Positions 5,882 to 14,063 of a stretch of 64,000 nucleotides of DNA are shown one piece after another. The DNA is taken from positions 62,001-126,000 of the forward strand of contig JAFDWR010000002.1 in NCBI GenBank assembly GCA_018268355.1, written 5' to 3'. Below the pieces are notes generated by a model. The model was not told the DNA's origin. It did no database searches and worked only from the letters and a program-made list of their open reading frames with translations. Every line of letters begins with the position of its first letter. Positions within the stretch are counted from its first letter, which is position 1. The position numbers and the translations under genes were made by a program. This stretch comes from Armatimonadota bacterium. GTDB taxonomy: Bacteria > Armatimonadota > Fimbriimonadia > Fimbriimonadales > Fimbriimonadaceae.

Positions 5882-8470
5882 ATGGACGACTTTGAGTTGG
5901 ATCGAACTGAATTGAATGGATCGTTGATCTCCATGGAGTTTGGCATGGGCGGTCGTATCCATCAGCTTTGGGCGAGCGATCCCAACCTTCCCGATCAAAA
6001 CGAGGAGTTCCAGTTTGTTCTTGGGCCGGTGAACCTTGCCGACGAATACGCGGAAGACTATTTCCCGGGCACGATCCTGATTGGCGCACGCGTGAACCCC
6101 TCCGACCCGTGGATCGTCGCGCGAAACACCGAGGCCGAGCCGCTGATGGAGTCGGAAGACCCGAACAAGGCGGCGTTCAGCTACCAGTTCCCCCTCCTCC
6201 CCGAGATTGAGGCGACCGGTCGCTTCTACGAGAAGTCCGGCATCGTCCCCGTGATCTGCTGGGACATCGAAATCAAGAACCGGGGCCGCCAGATCCTCGA
6301 AATCGGCGAGCTGGGTTTCCCGTTTGCGCTCAACAACATCTTTGAAGGCTTCCCCCGAACCCGCGAGGGCATGCAAGACCTCCTGCGCGACCGGGTCTAT
6401 ATCCACCCTTCGATTGGCGGCGCGTCGAGCTACCTCTTCGCCCAGCGCGCGAGCGCGGACCCGCCCGGACTTGTCATCTTCCCCGGCGAAAACACGCAGT
6501 GGGAGTTCTATCACCACGTTCATTCATCGCTGAACACGCCGTTCCGATGGGATGGCATCCCCATCGTCTATGTCCACTCCCGCGCCTGCATCGAGCGCGA
6601 AGGCTGGACGACCTGGTTCAACGACCACACGAGCCTCTTCCTTGAGCCGGGTGACTCGAAGAAGGTCCAGATCTGCTTTGCCCCCGCCGCGCGCGACCGC
6701 TTCGACACCGTCGTCCCCACCCTTGCGGCTTGCGGTGTTCCCGCGATCAAGGTTCTGCCGAGCGCAGTGGCGCCCACCGGGGTCGGGATTGCGCTCGAAG
6801 TCTCCGGTACGCGTCCAACCCAGTTCTTCGCCAACGCCAAGAGCGAGATCGAGACCGACAGTGACGAAGACGGCGGCTTCTGCTTCATCTCGCCCAACGA
6901 GCCGGGCATGGTGCGGGTTGGCTTCGTCGACACCCAAGGCCGCGAGAGCTTTGCCCACGTCCTCTTCACCGAGCCGATCCAGGACCTCATCCAGGCCCGT
7001 GCAAAGTGGATCTGCGAGCACCAGGTGGTCGATGCCCCCAACGGCAACCTGCACTGCGCGATCCTGCCCGCCGACATCTCGACCGGCGAACCCTTAAGCC
7101 ACGCCGACGACTACTCCATGCCGTTTGGCATCGAGAGCTCGCTTGCCGACGCCCTTTTCCTCGCCGAGAAGAACACGATCTACCCCGATAAGGCCGAGTG
7201 CGCGATCCTCGAGGCCTATTGCGACGAGTTCCTTCTCGACGATGTGCAGAACCCCGGCGACGGCTCGATTGGCGTCATCTTCACCGACCCCCGGTCGATC
7301 AGCAGCAACACCGGCCACGCGCGGGCCTATCCGCTCGCCTTCACGTTCTATACCGCGATGGCGCGGCTGGCCCGGATCGTCGGAGACCTGCAGCATTCGC
7401 CCGTCCACTACCTTCGGCTCGCCAGCCAAACCGTGCTTGCGATGTTCCGCCACGTCCCGCGGTCCGATTGGCGTGGGGTTGGCGTTCCGCTGATGTCCAG
7501 CCTGACCGAGCTTTTCGAGGAACTCCACCGTGAGGGCGAATCCCACTGGGTCGAGCAGATCGAGCAGCACCTCAAGTCCGACATCGCCCCCGGCCGGGCG
7601 ACCGACGCCGCCTTTGGCAAGCACAGCTGGAGCCTCGAAGGCTTTGACCAAGCGTTTTTTGGCCCCTGGATCGACATGCCCCAAGCCGAGCGTGAGGAAC
7701 TCATCAGCCTCGCCTATGCCGCGCGGTCCCTCAGCCCGAGCTGGTGGTGGTACGGCAGCGACAAGCGCATCTGGGATGACCAAGAAGGCCCTCACCCCGC
7801 GTTCATGGATAAGGGCGAGCTTTGTCTTGGCCCGACGAGCGTGCCCCATTCGATGATGCTCTTCGAGACGCTGGAGGCAGACCAGCCCTACCTCCCCGAG
7901 AGCTGGGTGCGGATGGCGTTTGGCGGGATGCTTGGAATCTGGGCGCTCGTCCGGCCCGATGGCGCGGCGACGATGGGCTTTTGCCCCGACCCCGCGAGCA
8001 AGCACTACGGCACGTCGCCGCTGACCGGCGACATTGGCGTTTCGCTCTACCACTACCTCCACCGCGTTTCTTGCTACGTCTTGCCCACCCGGTCGAGCGG
8101 GACGGTCACGTTTGGCTGTCACTTCTCGTCGGAGAGCGACGCCGACTCCGAGGAGTTCATCGTCACTCCGTGGGATGGTGTTGGGCGGCGAATCGTCGTT
8201 CGGCAGCTGGGCCTGGAGGTCACCGCGTCGTTTGGCAAGATCAAGGAGTTCCGGTTTGACGGTCGAAAGCGGCGCGCCTCGCTCGTCATCGAGAATCCGT
8301 CCGACCGCGATCTACAATCGATGGTGAAGGTCCGGGGCCTTTGGGGAACGAAGGCGGAGGCGAACGGAACCGCGATTGAGGCTCAACCCGGCGACCACGG
8401 CGCGCTGAGTATTCCGCTAGCCCTTCCCGCAAAGGGCGAAACTCGCCTAGAATTAAGGATTACAGGATGA
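5882..8470 (+). CDS. Large uncharacterised protein, possibly DUF5695-like / glycosidase-like
   Basis: An 862-residue protein without signal peptide or membrane segment. The first 270 residues look like a galactose-mutarotase-type beta-sandwich (NGSLISMEFGMGGRIHQLW, then ICWDIEIKNRGRQILEIGEL and FYHHVHSSLNTPFRWDGIP). A small Ig/carboxypeptidase-like insert follows near residues 295-365 (TGVGIALEVSGTRPTQFFAN). From about 400 to 740 the protein is helical with many Trp and Tyr (SPSWWWYGSDKRIWD), like an alpha/alpha toroid of a glycoside hydrolase, and ends in beta strands. The overall layout recalls DUF5695-type proteins, a tentative recognition. The substrate is unknown. It overlaps the next gene by 4 nt. 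Confidence 0.6.
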   Translation: MDDFELDRTELNGSLISMEFGMGGRIHQLWASDPNLPDQNEEFQFVLGPVNLADEYAEDYFPGTILIGARVNPSDPWIVARNTEAEPLMESEDPNKAAFSYQFPLLPEIEATGRFYEKSGIVPVICWDIEIKNRGRQILEIGELGFPFALNNIFEGFPRTREGMQDLLRDRVYIHPSIGGASSYLFAQRASADPPGLVIFPGENTQWEFYHHVHSSLNTPFRWDGIPIVYVHSRACIEREGWTTWFNDHTSLFLEPGDSKKVQICFAPAARDRFDTVVPTLAACGVPAIKVLPSAVAPTGVGIALEVSGTRPTQFFANAKSEIETDSDEDGGFCFISPNEPGMVRVGFVDTQGRESFAHVLFTEPIQDLIQARAKWICEHQVVDAPNGNLHCAILPADISTGEPLSHADDYSMPFGIESSLADALFLAEKNTIYPDKAECAILEAYCDEFLLDDVQNPGDGSIGVIFTDPRSISSNTGHARAYPLAFTFYTAMARLARIVGDLQHSPVHYLRLASQTVLAMFRHVPRSDWRGVGVPLMSSLTELFEELHREGESHWVEQIEQHLKSDIAPGRATDAAFGKHSWSLEGFDQAFFGPWIDMPQAEREELISLAYAARSLSPSWWWYGSDKRIWDDQEGPHPAFMDKGELCLGPTSVPHSMMLFETLEADQPYLPESWVRMAFGGMLGIWALVRPDGAATMGFCPDPASKHYGTSPLTGDIGVSLYHYLHRVSCYVLPTRSSGTVTFGCHFSSESDADSEEFIVTPWDGVGRRIVVRQLGLEVTASFGKIKEFRFDGRKRRASLVIENPSDRDLQSMVKVRGLWGTKAEANGTAIEAQPGDHGALSIPLALPAKGETRLELRITG

Positions 8471-8889
8471 ACGAAATTCCGACTTGGTGGCTGGTCCTCT
8501 CCGGACTCTTTTTCTTCATGAACGTGGTGCTGTTCGCCGCTCTGGCGATCGCGATGTTCAAGATTGCGGCGGTGATGAAGGACCTCACGCCGAAGGTCAA
8601 CTCGCTGACCCAAAAGGTTGAGGTCTTGACCGAGAAGGTTGGCGCACTCGCCGACACCACGCGAGCCACTGTCGACCGCGTCGGCGGTAAGGCGGGCAAC
8701 GTGGCGGGATCAGCGGCGAACATCGCCGAGGTTGCCGCTGCACAGTGGGAGCGATTTGCGCCCATCCTCATGGGCGGCATGACCGCGTTCAAGCTCATCG
8801 GTGCCTTCCGGGAGATGCGGCGCAAGGGCGGCAACAAGGCAGCCCTCCAGGAAGCGCTCCAAGACGCCCTTCAGCAAGACAACAACTAA
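8467..8889 (+). CDS. DUF948-like membrane protein with coiled coil
   Basis: A 140-residue protein with one N-terminal membrane helix (WWLVLSGLFFFMNVVLFAAL-AIAMF), then a heptad-rich segment (LTPKVNSLTQKVEVLTEKVG) and a helical C-terminus ending in Gln/Asn. This is the layout of DUF948-type proteins, whose role is unknown. The start overlaps the stop of the 862-residue gene (ATGA). AAGGA 8-12 nt upstream serves as Shine-Dalgarno sequence. Its stop overlaps the convergent smpB stop region by 4 nt. Confidence 0.65.
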   Translation: MNEIPTWWLVLSGLFFFMNVVLFAALAIAMFKIAAVMKDLTPKVNSLTQKVEVLTEKVGALADTTRATVDRVGGKAGNVAGSAANIAEVAAAQWERFAPILMGGMTAFKLIGAFREMRRKGGNKAALQEALQDALQQDNN

Positions 8890-9365
8890 CGGCGGCGGCC
8901 AAACTCGCGCTCGACGTCGCGGCGCGCCTCATCCTTGGCGATCTTATCGCGCTTGTCACCCTTGCTCTTGCCTCGGGCCAGCGCGACTTCAACCTTGGCC
9001 TTGCCATTCTTGAAGTAGATCGCGGTCGGGATGATCGAAAATCCCTTCTCCAGTGCCCTCCGTTCAAGGAGCGAAATCTCCTTCTTGTGCATGAGCAGCT
9101 TGCGGTCGCGCCGCCGGTCGGGCTGGAAGTTGCTGGAATGGGAATAGGGCTCGATGTCGAGCTGGATGAGCCAAAGTTCGCCGTTTTTGACACGACAATA
9201 GCCGTCGGTCAAGTTCGCTTGACCGAGATACAGGCTTTTCACCTCCGAGCCGACAAGAACGATCCCTGCTTCATAGGTCTGCGTGATCTCATAGTCGAAT
9301 CGCGCGCGACGGTTTTGGATGCTCTTGGGGCCAGCCGAGGTCTTGTTGGCGTCCTTTTTCCCCAT
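8886..9365 (-). CDS. smpB: SsrA-binding protein SmpB
   Basis: A 159-residue SmpB, the tmRNA partner in trans-translation that rescues stalled ribosomes. It shows the oligonucleotide-binding beta barrel with family signatures: NRRARFDYEI, YEAGIVLVGSEVKSL, an ANLTDGYCRVKNGELWL strand pair and SRRDRKLLMHKKEI-type segment (here PDRRRDRKLLMHKKEI). The C-terminal tail is very basic (ARGKSKGDKRDKIAKDEA) and normally becomes helical in the decoding centre. A TACAAT box (complement of 9377-9382) is 11 nt before the ATG. The ssrA gene is not in this window. Confidence 0.97.
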   Translation of the reverse strand: MGKKDANKTSAGPKSIQNRRARFDYEITQTYEAGIVLVGSEVKSLYLGQANLTDGYCRVKNGELWLIQLDIEPYSHSSNFQPDRRRDRKLLMHKKEISLLERRALEKGFSIIPTAIYFKNGKAKVEVALARGKSKGDKRDKIAKDEARRDVEREFGRRR

Positions 9366-9415
9366 TCAGGAACGGGATTGTACCGGCAAGTGTCTTTGAG
9401 TTCATAATCAAGCCT

Positions 9416-10162
9416 ATGAACCGAGCACTCGTCATCACGGGACTCGCCCTCCTCATCGTCGGCTGCAAAGGCAGCGGCAAGGCGACGCCAACCTCCACGC
9501 TGACCAAGATGGAGCAAGTGGACGTCGTTGTCGGCAAGGGGCCCGATGCGGCGAAGAAGGGCGACCTCATCTTCATGGAGTACACGGGCACCCACGTTGA
9601 TGGCTCAGAGTTCGACAGCAACGTGGGCAAGGACCCCTTCAGCTTTATCCTCGGCACCGGCGCAGTCATCAAGGGCTGGGACGAGGGCCTCGTCGGCATG
9701 CGCGCAGGCGGCGAGCGAACGCTCAAGATTCCTGCTGCCATGGCCTATGGTGAAACCGGCCAGCCCCCGAAGATCGGCCCCAACGAGGACCTGAACTTCA
9801 AGGTGAAGTGCCTCTACGTTCTGCCTCCCGAGGGTCAAGACCGCCTCGACTACGAGGACCGCGCCCCAGGATCGGGTCCGGAAATTAAGAAGGGATCGAA
9901 GGTCACCGTCCACTACACGGGCAAGCTCATGAACGGCAAGGTCTTCGACTCGACGTATGAGGCGAAGAAGCCGATCACCTTCACGGTTGGCAAGAACGAG
10001 GTCATCCGCGGCTGGGAAGAAGGCATTCTCGGCATGAGAAAGGGCGGCAAGCGCCACCTCGTCATCCCGCCCGGACTTGCCTATGGCCAGTTCGGAAAGG
10101 GCGAGCGGATCCCGGGCAACGCGGTGCTCGATTTTGAAATCGAAGTACTCGACGTGAAGTAA
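9416..10162 (+). CDS. Lipoprotein with two tandem FKBP-type prolyl isomerase domains
   Basis: A 248-residue protein. A lipoprotein signal ends in IVGC (Cys17). Two FKBP domains follow, at about residues 36-137 and 154-247. Both have the YTG, DSN/DST, GWDEGLVGMRAGG or GWEEGILGMRKGG, and AYG elements. The second has the more complete sequence (VTVHYTGKLMNGKVFDST, IPPGLAYG). It should catalyse cis-trans proline isomerisation on the outer side of the membrane. Tandem FKBP lipoproteins are less common than single-domain ones. CATAAT (9403-9408) ends 7 nt before the ATG and there is no Shine-Dalgarno sequence, suggesting a leaderless mRNA. It is divergent from smpB. Confidence 0.93.
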   Translation: MNRALVITGLALLIVGCKGSGKATPTSTLTKMEQVDVVVGKGPDAAKKGDLIFMEYTGTHVDGSEFDSNVGKDPFSFILGTGAVIKGWDEGLVGMRAGGERTLKIPAAMAYGETGQPPKIGPNEDLNFKVKCLYVLPPEGQDRLDYEDRAPGSGPEIKKGSKVTVHYTGKLMNGKVFDSTYEAKKPITFTVGKNEVIRGWEEGILGMRKGGKRHLVIPPGLAYGQFGKGERIPGNAVLDFEIEVLDVK

Positions 10163-10195
10163 TTCGCTTCAAAAACTTAAAGTAAAGGGTGAGGA

Positions 10196-11803
10196 ATGGT
10201 CTCTGGGTCGCCAATAAGGCACCTAGAGGCCATTTCTCTTATGAGCGCACACACCGTCTCGAAGAAAAAGAAGAGCGCCGCAACGGCGACCGATCATGCG
10301 ACCAGCATTTATCGCTGGCAGCGCGCACTCTTCTTCCGTCCGTGGTACCAGGATGCCACCGTAGCCGAACTCGGCTGCGCCGACGGCGCTCAGCTTGGCT
10401 ATGCGGCAACGTTTGCCGCTTCCGCCACCGGCTATGGCGACACCCCTGACGCCGAGCACTACGATCACGCTCGATTCGTCGCCGAGGGTGACGACTGGAA
10501 GGATGCCGACCTTGTCCTCTGTCACGATTTGATCGACCGATGTGAGAACTCCGCCGCCCTCCTTGCCGACCTCGCTTCGGCAAGCGGCACCGTGGTGGTG
10601 GCCTCGCGAAACGGTATTCGAATGAGCGCTGATGCCTTCGTGAAGAGCGTCCGACAAGCCTTCGCCGGAAAGACCATTCAGTTCCTTCACCAGCTTCAGG
10701 ATTGGCCCGCCAACCTTCGCCCCGGCACTCACAACGACGCGGTCTACACGATCGCGGTGATTGGCGATCGCCAGCTGCCGACTTGGCCGAAGCTCGGCCT
10801 TGTTGTCCCCACCGTCAACGGCGCGGGACGCGTCCGAACCAATGTCTCGACGATTTCGCAGTGGTATCCCGGCGCGGTCCAGTTCCTCGTCGTCGCCAAT
10901 GGCTGCGAAACCCTTCATTTGAATGCGCTTAAGGCTCTCCAACGGGAGGCACCCCAACTTGTTACCCTGATCGAAAGTGACGTCAACCTTGGCTATGGCA
11001 AGGGAGTCAACCTGGGCTGGGAAACCCTGATCCAGGACGAGACGATCGACCTCTTTGGCGTCTCGAACGACGACGTTCTTCCTTCCCGCGACTGCCTTTC
11101 CGGCCTCGTTTCGGCCTACCAAGAGCTCGTTGAACTCGGCCACAAGCCGGGTCTGATCGCTCCGGTCAGCAACGAAGTCCAAGGCGTCCAGAAGGTGAAC
11201 ATCGGCAACTACGACTCGGCCGACTCGATGCTCGACGTCGCCGACGTTTGGCTCCGCGACCACCATAGCGCGGCGAGCCTCGTCGCCCAGGTTCGCGGAC
11301 TGTTCTGGCTCATGCCCCGCAACGTCCTTGAGGAGATTGGTGGCTTTGACCCGATCTTCGGCCTCGGCAACTTCGAGGATGACGACTACAGCCTCCGCGT
11401 TCGACTCGCCGGCCACACGCTTTGGGTTGTCGAGGGCTCGTTCCTCCACCACGACGGCAGCGAAACCTTCCGCCACCTGAAGATCCCCTACGAGGGCCTC
11501 ATCGAGCGGAACATCGCCCTGTTCTGCGAGAAGTGGGGATTCAACGACTTCGCCCAGATCCTCAGCGATGACAACGACTGCTCGCACGTGCCGCTGTACG
11601 TTCCGTTCGCAGCCAATGCACCCGCCTCGGGTCACCGCGTGGTCATGCACGGCCAAGTGGTTGACCTCGTCCACCAAGCGACCGACATGGAGTTCGTGGC
11701 CTTCGTCCACGCCTGCATCGAGAACCGACCGCGCGAAGAGCGTGTGGCGATCCTTGAGATCCTCGCGGATCGAGCTCGGGCGTCAGAAGCCGCCGCTGCC
11801 TAA
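10196..11803 (+). CDS. Methyltransferase-like / family 2 glycosyltransferase fusion
   Basis: A 535-residue protein with two parts. Residues about 50-200 look like a reduced class I SAM-dependent methyltransferase, with motif I as VAELGCADGAQ and a later DADLVLCHDLIDRCE strand. Residues about 205-450 are a GT-A glycosyltransferase: LGLVVPTVNGAGRVRTN, SDVNLGYGKGVNLGWE, the metal-binding DD in GVSNDDVLPS, FWLMPRNVLEEIGGFD, and GNFEDDDYSLRVRLAG. It probably transfers a sugar in surface-glycan assembly; the acceptor is unknown. The start at 10196 follows GGTGAGG; an ATG at 10241 is an alternative. A strong terminator follows. Confidence 0.85.
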   Translation: MVSGSPIRHLEAISLMSAHTVSKKKKSAATATDHATSIYRWQRALFFRPWYQDATVAELGCADGAQLGYAATFAASATGYGDTPDAEHYDHARFVAEGDDWKDADLVLCHDLIDRCENSAALLADLASASGTVVVASRNGIRMSADAFVKSVRQAFAGKTIQFLHQLQDWPANLRPGTHNDAVYTIAVIGDRQLPTWPKLGLVVPTVNGAGRVRTNVSTISQWYPGAVQFLVVANGCETLHLNALKALQREAPQLVTLIESDVNLGYGKGVNLGWETLIQDETIDLFGVSNDDVLPSRDCLSGLVSAYQELVELGHKPGLIAPVSNEVQGVQKVNIGNYDSADSMLDVADVWLRDHHSAASLVAQVRGLFWLMPRNVLEEIGGFDPIFGLGNFEDDDYSLRVRLAGHTLWVVEGSFLHHDGSETFRHLKIPYEGLIERNIALFCEKWGFNDFAQILSDDNDCSHVPLYVPFAANAPASGHRVVMHGQVVDLVHQATDMEFVAFVHACIENRPREERVAILEILADRARASEAAAA

Positions 11804-11815
11804 GCAGCGCATCCG

Positions 11816-11850
11816 CCCCTCGCGACCCTGATGGCCGCGAGGGGCTTTTT
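11816..11850 (+). terminator. Rho-independent terminator
   Basis: A 9-bp GC-rich stem (11816-11824 with 11836-11844) with an 11-nt loop is followed by C, five T, GC and TTT. It lies 12 nt after the glycosyltransferase stop and faces the end of the convergent exchanger gene. There is no T tract on the reverse side, so it works in one direction. Confidence 0.9.
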
Positions 11851-11853
11851 GCT

Positions 11854-12924
11854 TTAGCCCCACCAGAATGCGGAAACGATCACCGCATAGAGGCCGATGA
11901 GCGCGACGCCCTCGATCCAGAGTGACTCGCCGTCATAGACGATGAACGCACTGAGCAACGAGCTGAGGATCAAGGCGACCACGAGAAGCGGCGAGAAGAC
12001 GAGGTTGAGCGCGGCGCCGCCGATCACCATGCTGAGGAGCACCAGAATCGGGATGAGCGCGAGGGCGATCTGGAGCGAACTGTTCAGGATCACGCTGAGC
12101 GCATAGTCCATCTTGTTCGCGACCGCGAGCTGGATGCCGACGAAGTTTTCAATCGCATTGCCGGCAATCGCAACGACCACGAGGCCACTGAACGCCTGAC
12201 TAATCCCCATCGCCTTGGTCGCGGGTTCGAGGGCAGAGACGAACCACTCGCTCACGAAGGCCGCGCCGACGCCCGATAAGGCCAAAAGCCCGACTGAAAG
12301 CCCGAGCGGCCACGCATGGTGGGTGTCCTCGGGTGGCCGGGTGACGCTCAGCTCGGGGTCGCGCTTGAGGAAGAACGGGAGCGAGCAACCGAAGACGATC
12401 AGAAGCACAATCGCGACCGCCGTGCTGTAGGACTGCACATGCTTCTCGGCGGGAGTGTGGAGAGTCGAGATCAAGGTGGGGACTACGAGGGCCGCACTCG
12501 CGAGGAGCATGAGCGTGCTCATCATGCGCGGGCTGCCCTTTCCGAATCGCTGGGTGCCGTTCTTGATGCCCCCCGCGAGCATCGCCACGCCGAGCACGAG
12601 CATCGAATTGGCGAGAATGGACCCAATCAGCGCGCCCTTGACGACCTCGACAAGGCCAGCCCGAAGCGCAAAGATGCACACGAACAGCTCGGGCAGGTTC
12701 CCAAGGGCAGACTGTAACACGCCGGTGGCCCCCGGGCCAAGTTTTGAACCCAAATGGTCAGTGGCTTCGCCCACGATCATCGCAAGGAGCGAGAGCGCGG
12801 CTGCCGCAGCCACAAACGGGATGATCTCGCCCGCTTGGATCTTCGTGGTGACAAAGGCGCCGATGGTTGCCACGATGGCAAGCAACAGCACGGTCCGGTC
12901 TTTCTTCGTAAGGACAGCAAGCAT
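11854..12924 (-). CDS. Calcium/proton (CaCA family) antiporter
   Basis: A 356-residue integral membrane protein with about eleven hydrophobic segments. The two inverted alpha-repeats typical of Cax/ChaA exchangers are visible: GVLQSALGNLPELFVCIFAL followed by ALIGSILANSMLVLG, and VAIAGNAIENFVGIQLA followed by DYALSVILNSSLQIAL. The paired acidic residues in GNLPEL and GNAIEN would bind Ca2+. An acidic, His-containing loop separates the halves (PEDTHHAW). The start is placed at MLAVLTKKD because the longer reading would overlap the divergent metX gene. It probably exports Ca2+, or another cation, in exchange for protons. Confidence 0.93.
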   Translation of the reverse strand: MLAVLTKKDRTVLLLAIVATIGAFVTTKIQAGEIIPFVAAAAALSLLAMIVGEATDHLGSKLGPGATGVLQSALGNLPELFVCIFALRAGLVEVVKGALIGSILANSMLVLGVAMLAGGIKNGTQRFGKGSPRMMSTLMLLASAALVVPTLISTLHTPAEKHVQSYSTAVAIVLLIVFGCSLPFFLKRDPELSVTRPPEDTHHAWPLGLSVGLLALSGVGAAFVSEWFVSALEPATKAMGISQAFSGLVVVAIAGNAIENFVGIQLAVANKMDYALSVILNSSLQIALALIPILVLLSMVIGGAALNLVFSPLLVVALILSSLLSAFIVYDGESLWIEGVALIGLYAVIVSAFWWG

Positions 12925-12989
12925 GTTGGTCGACTCGTTGGAAGGGACGTGCGAAGTTTGGCTCCCGATGCGACAAACTCTAGGAAGGC

Positions 12990-14063
12990 ATGGCGACGAT
13001 TGACCCCGCGTACTTTGATGAGAACGCCCGCACCGCACCCGCGACCGCCGAACGGCAAATCGCCTGCATCGGCGACCTCGAGCTTGAGTCGGGGAACGTC
13101 CTGCCGAACGTCGAGGTGGCCTATCAAATCTTCGGCAGCCTCAACGCGGACCGCTCGAACGCAATTCTGGTCTGCCACGCCCTGAGTGGCGACTCGAACT
13201 GCGCGGGTTGGTGGGACCGCCTGATTGGTCCCAGAAAGGCCTTCGATACCAACCACTACGCGGTCATCGGGACGAACGCCCTCGGCGGGTGTCAAGGCAC
13301 GACCGGTCCGTCTTCTTTGTCGCCCGAAGGCCGACCCTGGGGATCGTCGTTCCCGGCGATCACCGTCGGCGACATGGTCGCCGCCCAGGCGCGACTCCTC
13401 GACCAGCTGGGCATCCCGCAGCTTGCATGCGTCACCGGAGGCAGCATGGGCGGCATGCAGGCCCTCGAATGGACGCGCCAGTTCCCCACCAGGGTCTCCC
13501 GCGCCTACATCACCGCCGCATCCACCGCCCACAGCGCACTCCAGATTGCCTACAACGAGGCGGCGCGGCAGGCGATCCTGCGCGATCCCGATTGGGCGAG
13601 CGGTGACTACTATCCGGGTCCTGGTCCGGTCCATGGACTCGCGGTGTCGCGCATGATCGGCCACATCAGCTTCCTGAGCGAGCTCGCCTTCACCGCAAAA
13701 TTTGGCCGCGACCGCAAGGCAGATCCCGACGGTTGGGCACCCGAATTCCAAGTCGAGTCGTACTTGAACTATCAAGGCGACAAGTTCACCAAGCGGTTCG
13801 ATGCCAACAGCTTCCTCGTCTTGAGCAAGGCGATCGACGGCTACGAGTGCGCGGAGCTTCCCGCCGGGCCGAGAATGCTCTTCACGAGCTACTCGTCAGA
13901 CCTGCTCTACCCGAGCCACCAGTCCGAGGCAGCCCACCAGCTATCGATCGCGGCAGGGCGAGAGAGCGCGCACCACGTCATCGAGACACCGTGGGGTCAC
14001 GACGCGTTCCTCCTCGAAGCCGAGGAGCAAACGCGTCTGATTCGGGCCTTCCTTTCGGGTTAG
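12990..14063 (+). CDS. metX: Homoserine O-acyltransferase (MetX type)
   Basis: A 357-residue alpha/beta hydrolase of the MetX family. It acylates the hydroxyl of L-homoserine in methionine synthesis. The nucleophile elbow is GGSMGGMQ with Ser152. The acid is in SYSSDLLYP and the catalytic histidine in WGHDAFLLE. Other signatures are NAILVCHALSGDSN, the oxyanion segment GTNALGGCQGTTGP and AYNEAARQAI. Acetyl versus succinyl preference cannot be settled by eye; acetyl is the family default. AGGAAGG lies just before the ATG. The 3' end overlaps the convergent phosphorylase gene by 4 nt. Confidence 0.95.
   Translation: MATIDPAYFDENARTAPATAERQIACIGDLELESGNVLPNVEVAYQIFGSLNADRSNAILVCHALSGDSNCAGWWDRLIGPRKAFDTNHYAVIGTNALGGCQGTTGPSSLSPEGRPWGSSFPAITVGDMVAAQARLLDQLGIPQLACVTGGSMGGMQALEWTRQFPTRVSRAYITAASTAHSALQIAYNEAARQAILRDPDWASGDYYPGPGPVHGLAVSRMIGHISFLSELAFTAKFGRDRKADPDGWAPEFQVESYLNYQGDKFTKRFDANSFLVLSKAIDGYECAELPAGPRMLFTSYSSDLLYPSHQSEAAHQLSIAAGRESAHHVIETPWGHDAFLLEAEEQTRLIRAFLSG

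Noticed and set aside
12925-13038. Longer start for the cation exchanger
   Set aside because: It would overlap metX coding sequence on the other strand, and the added residues are not membrane-like.
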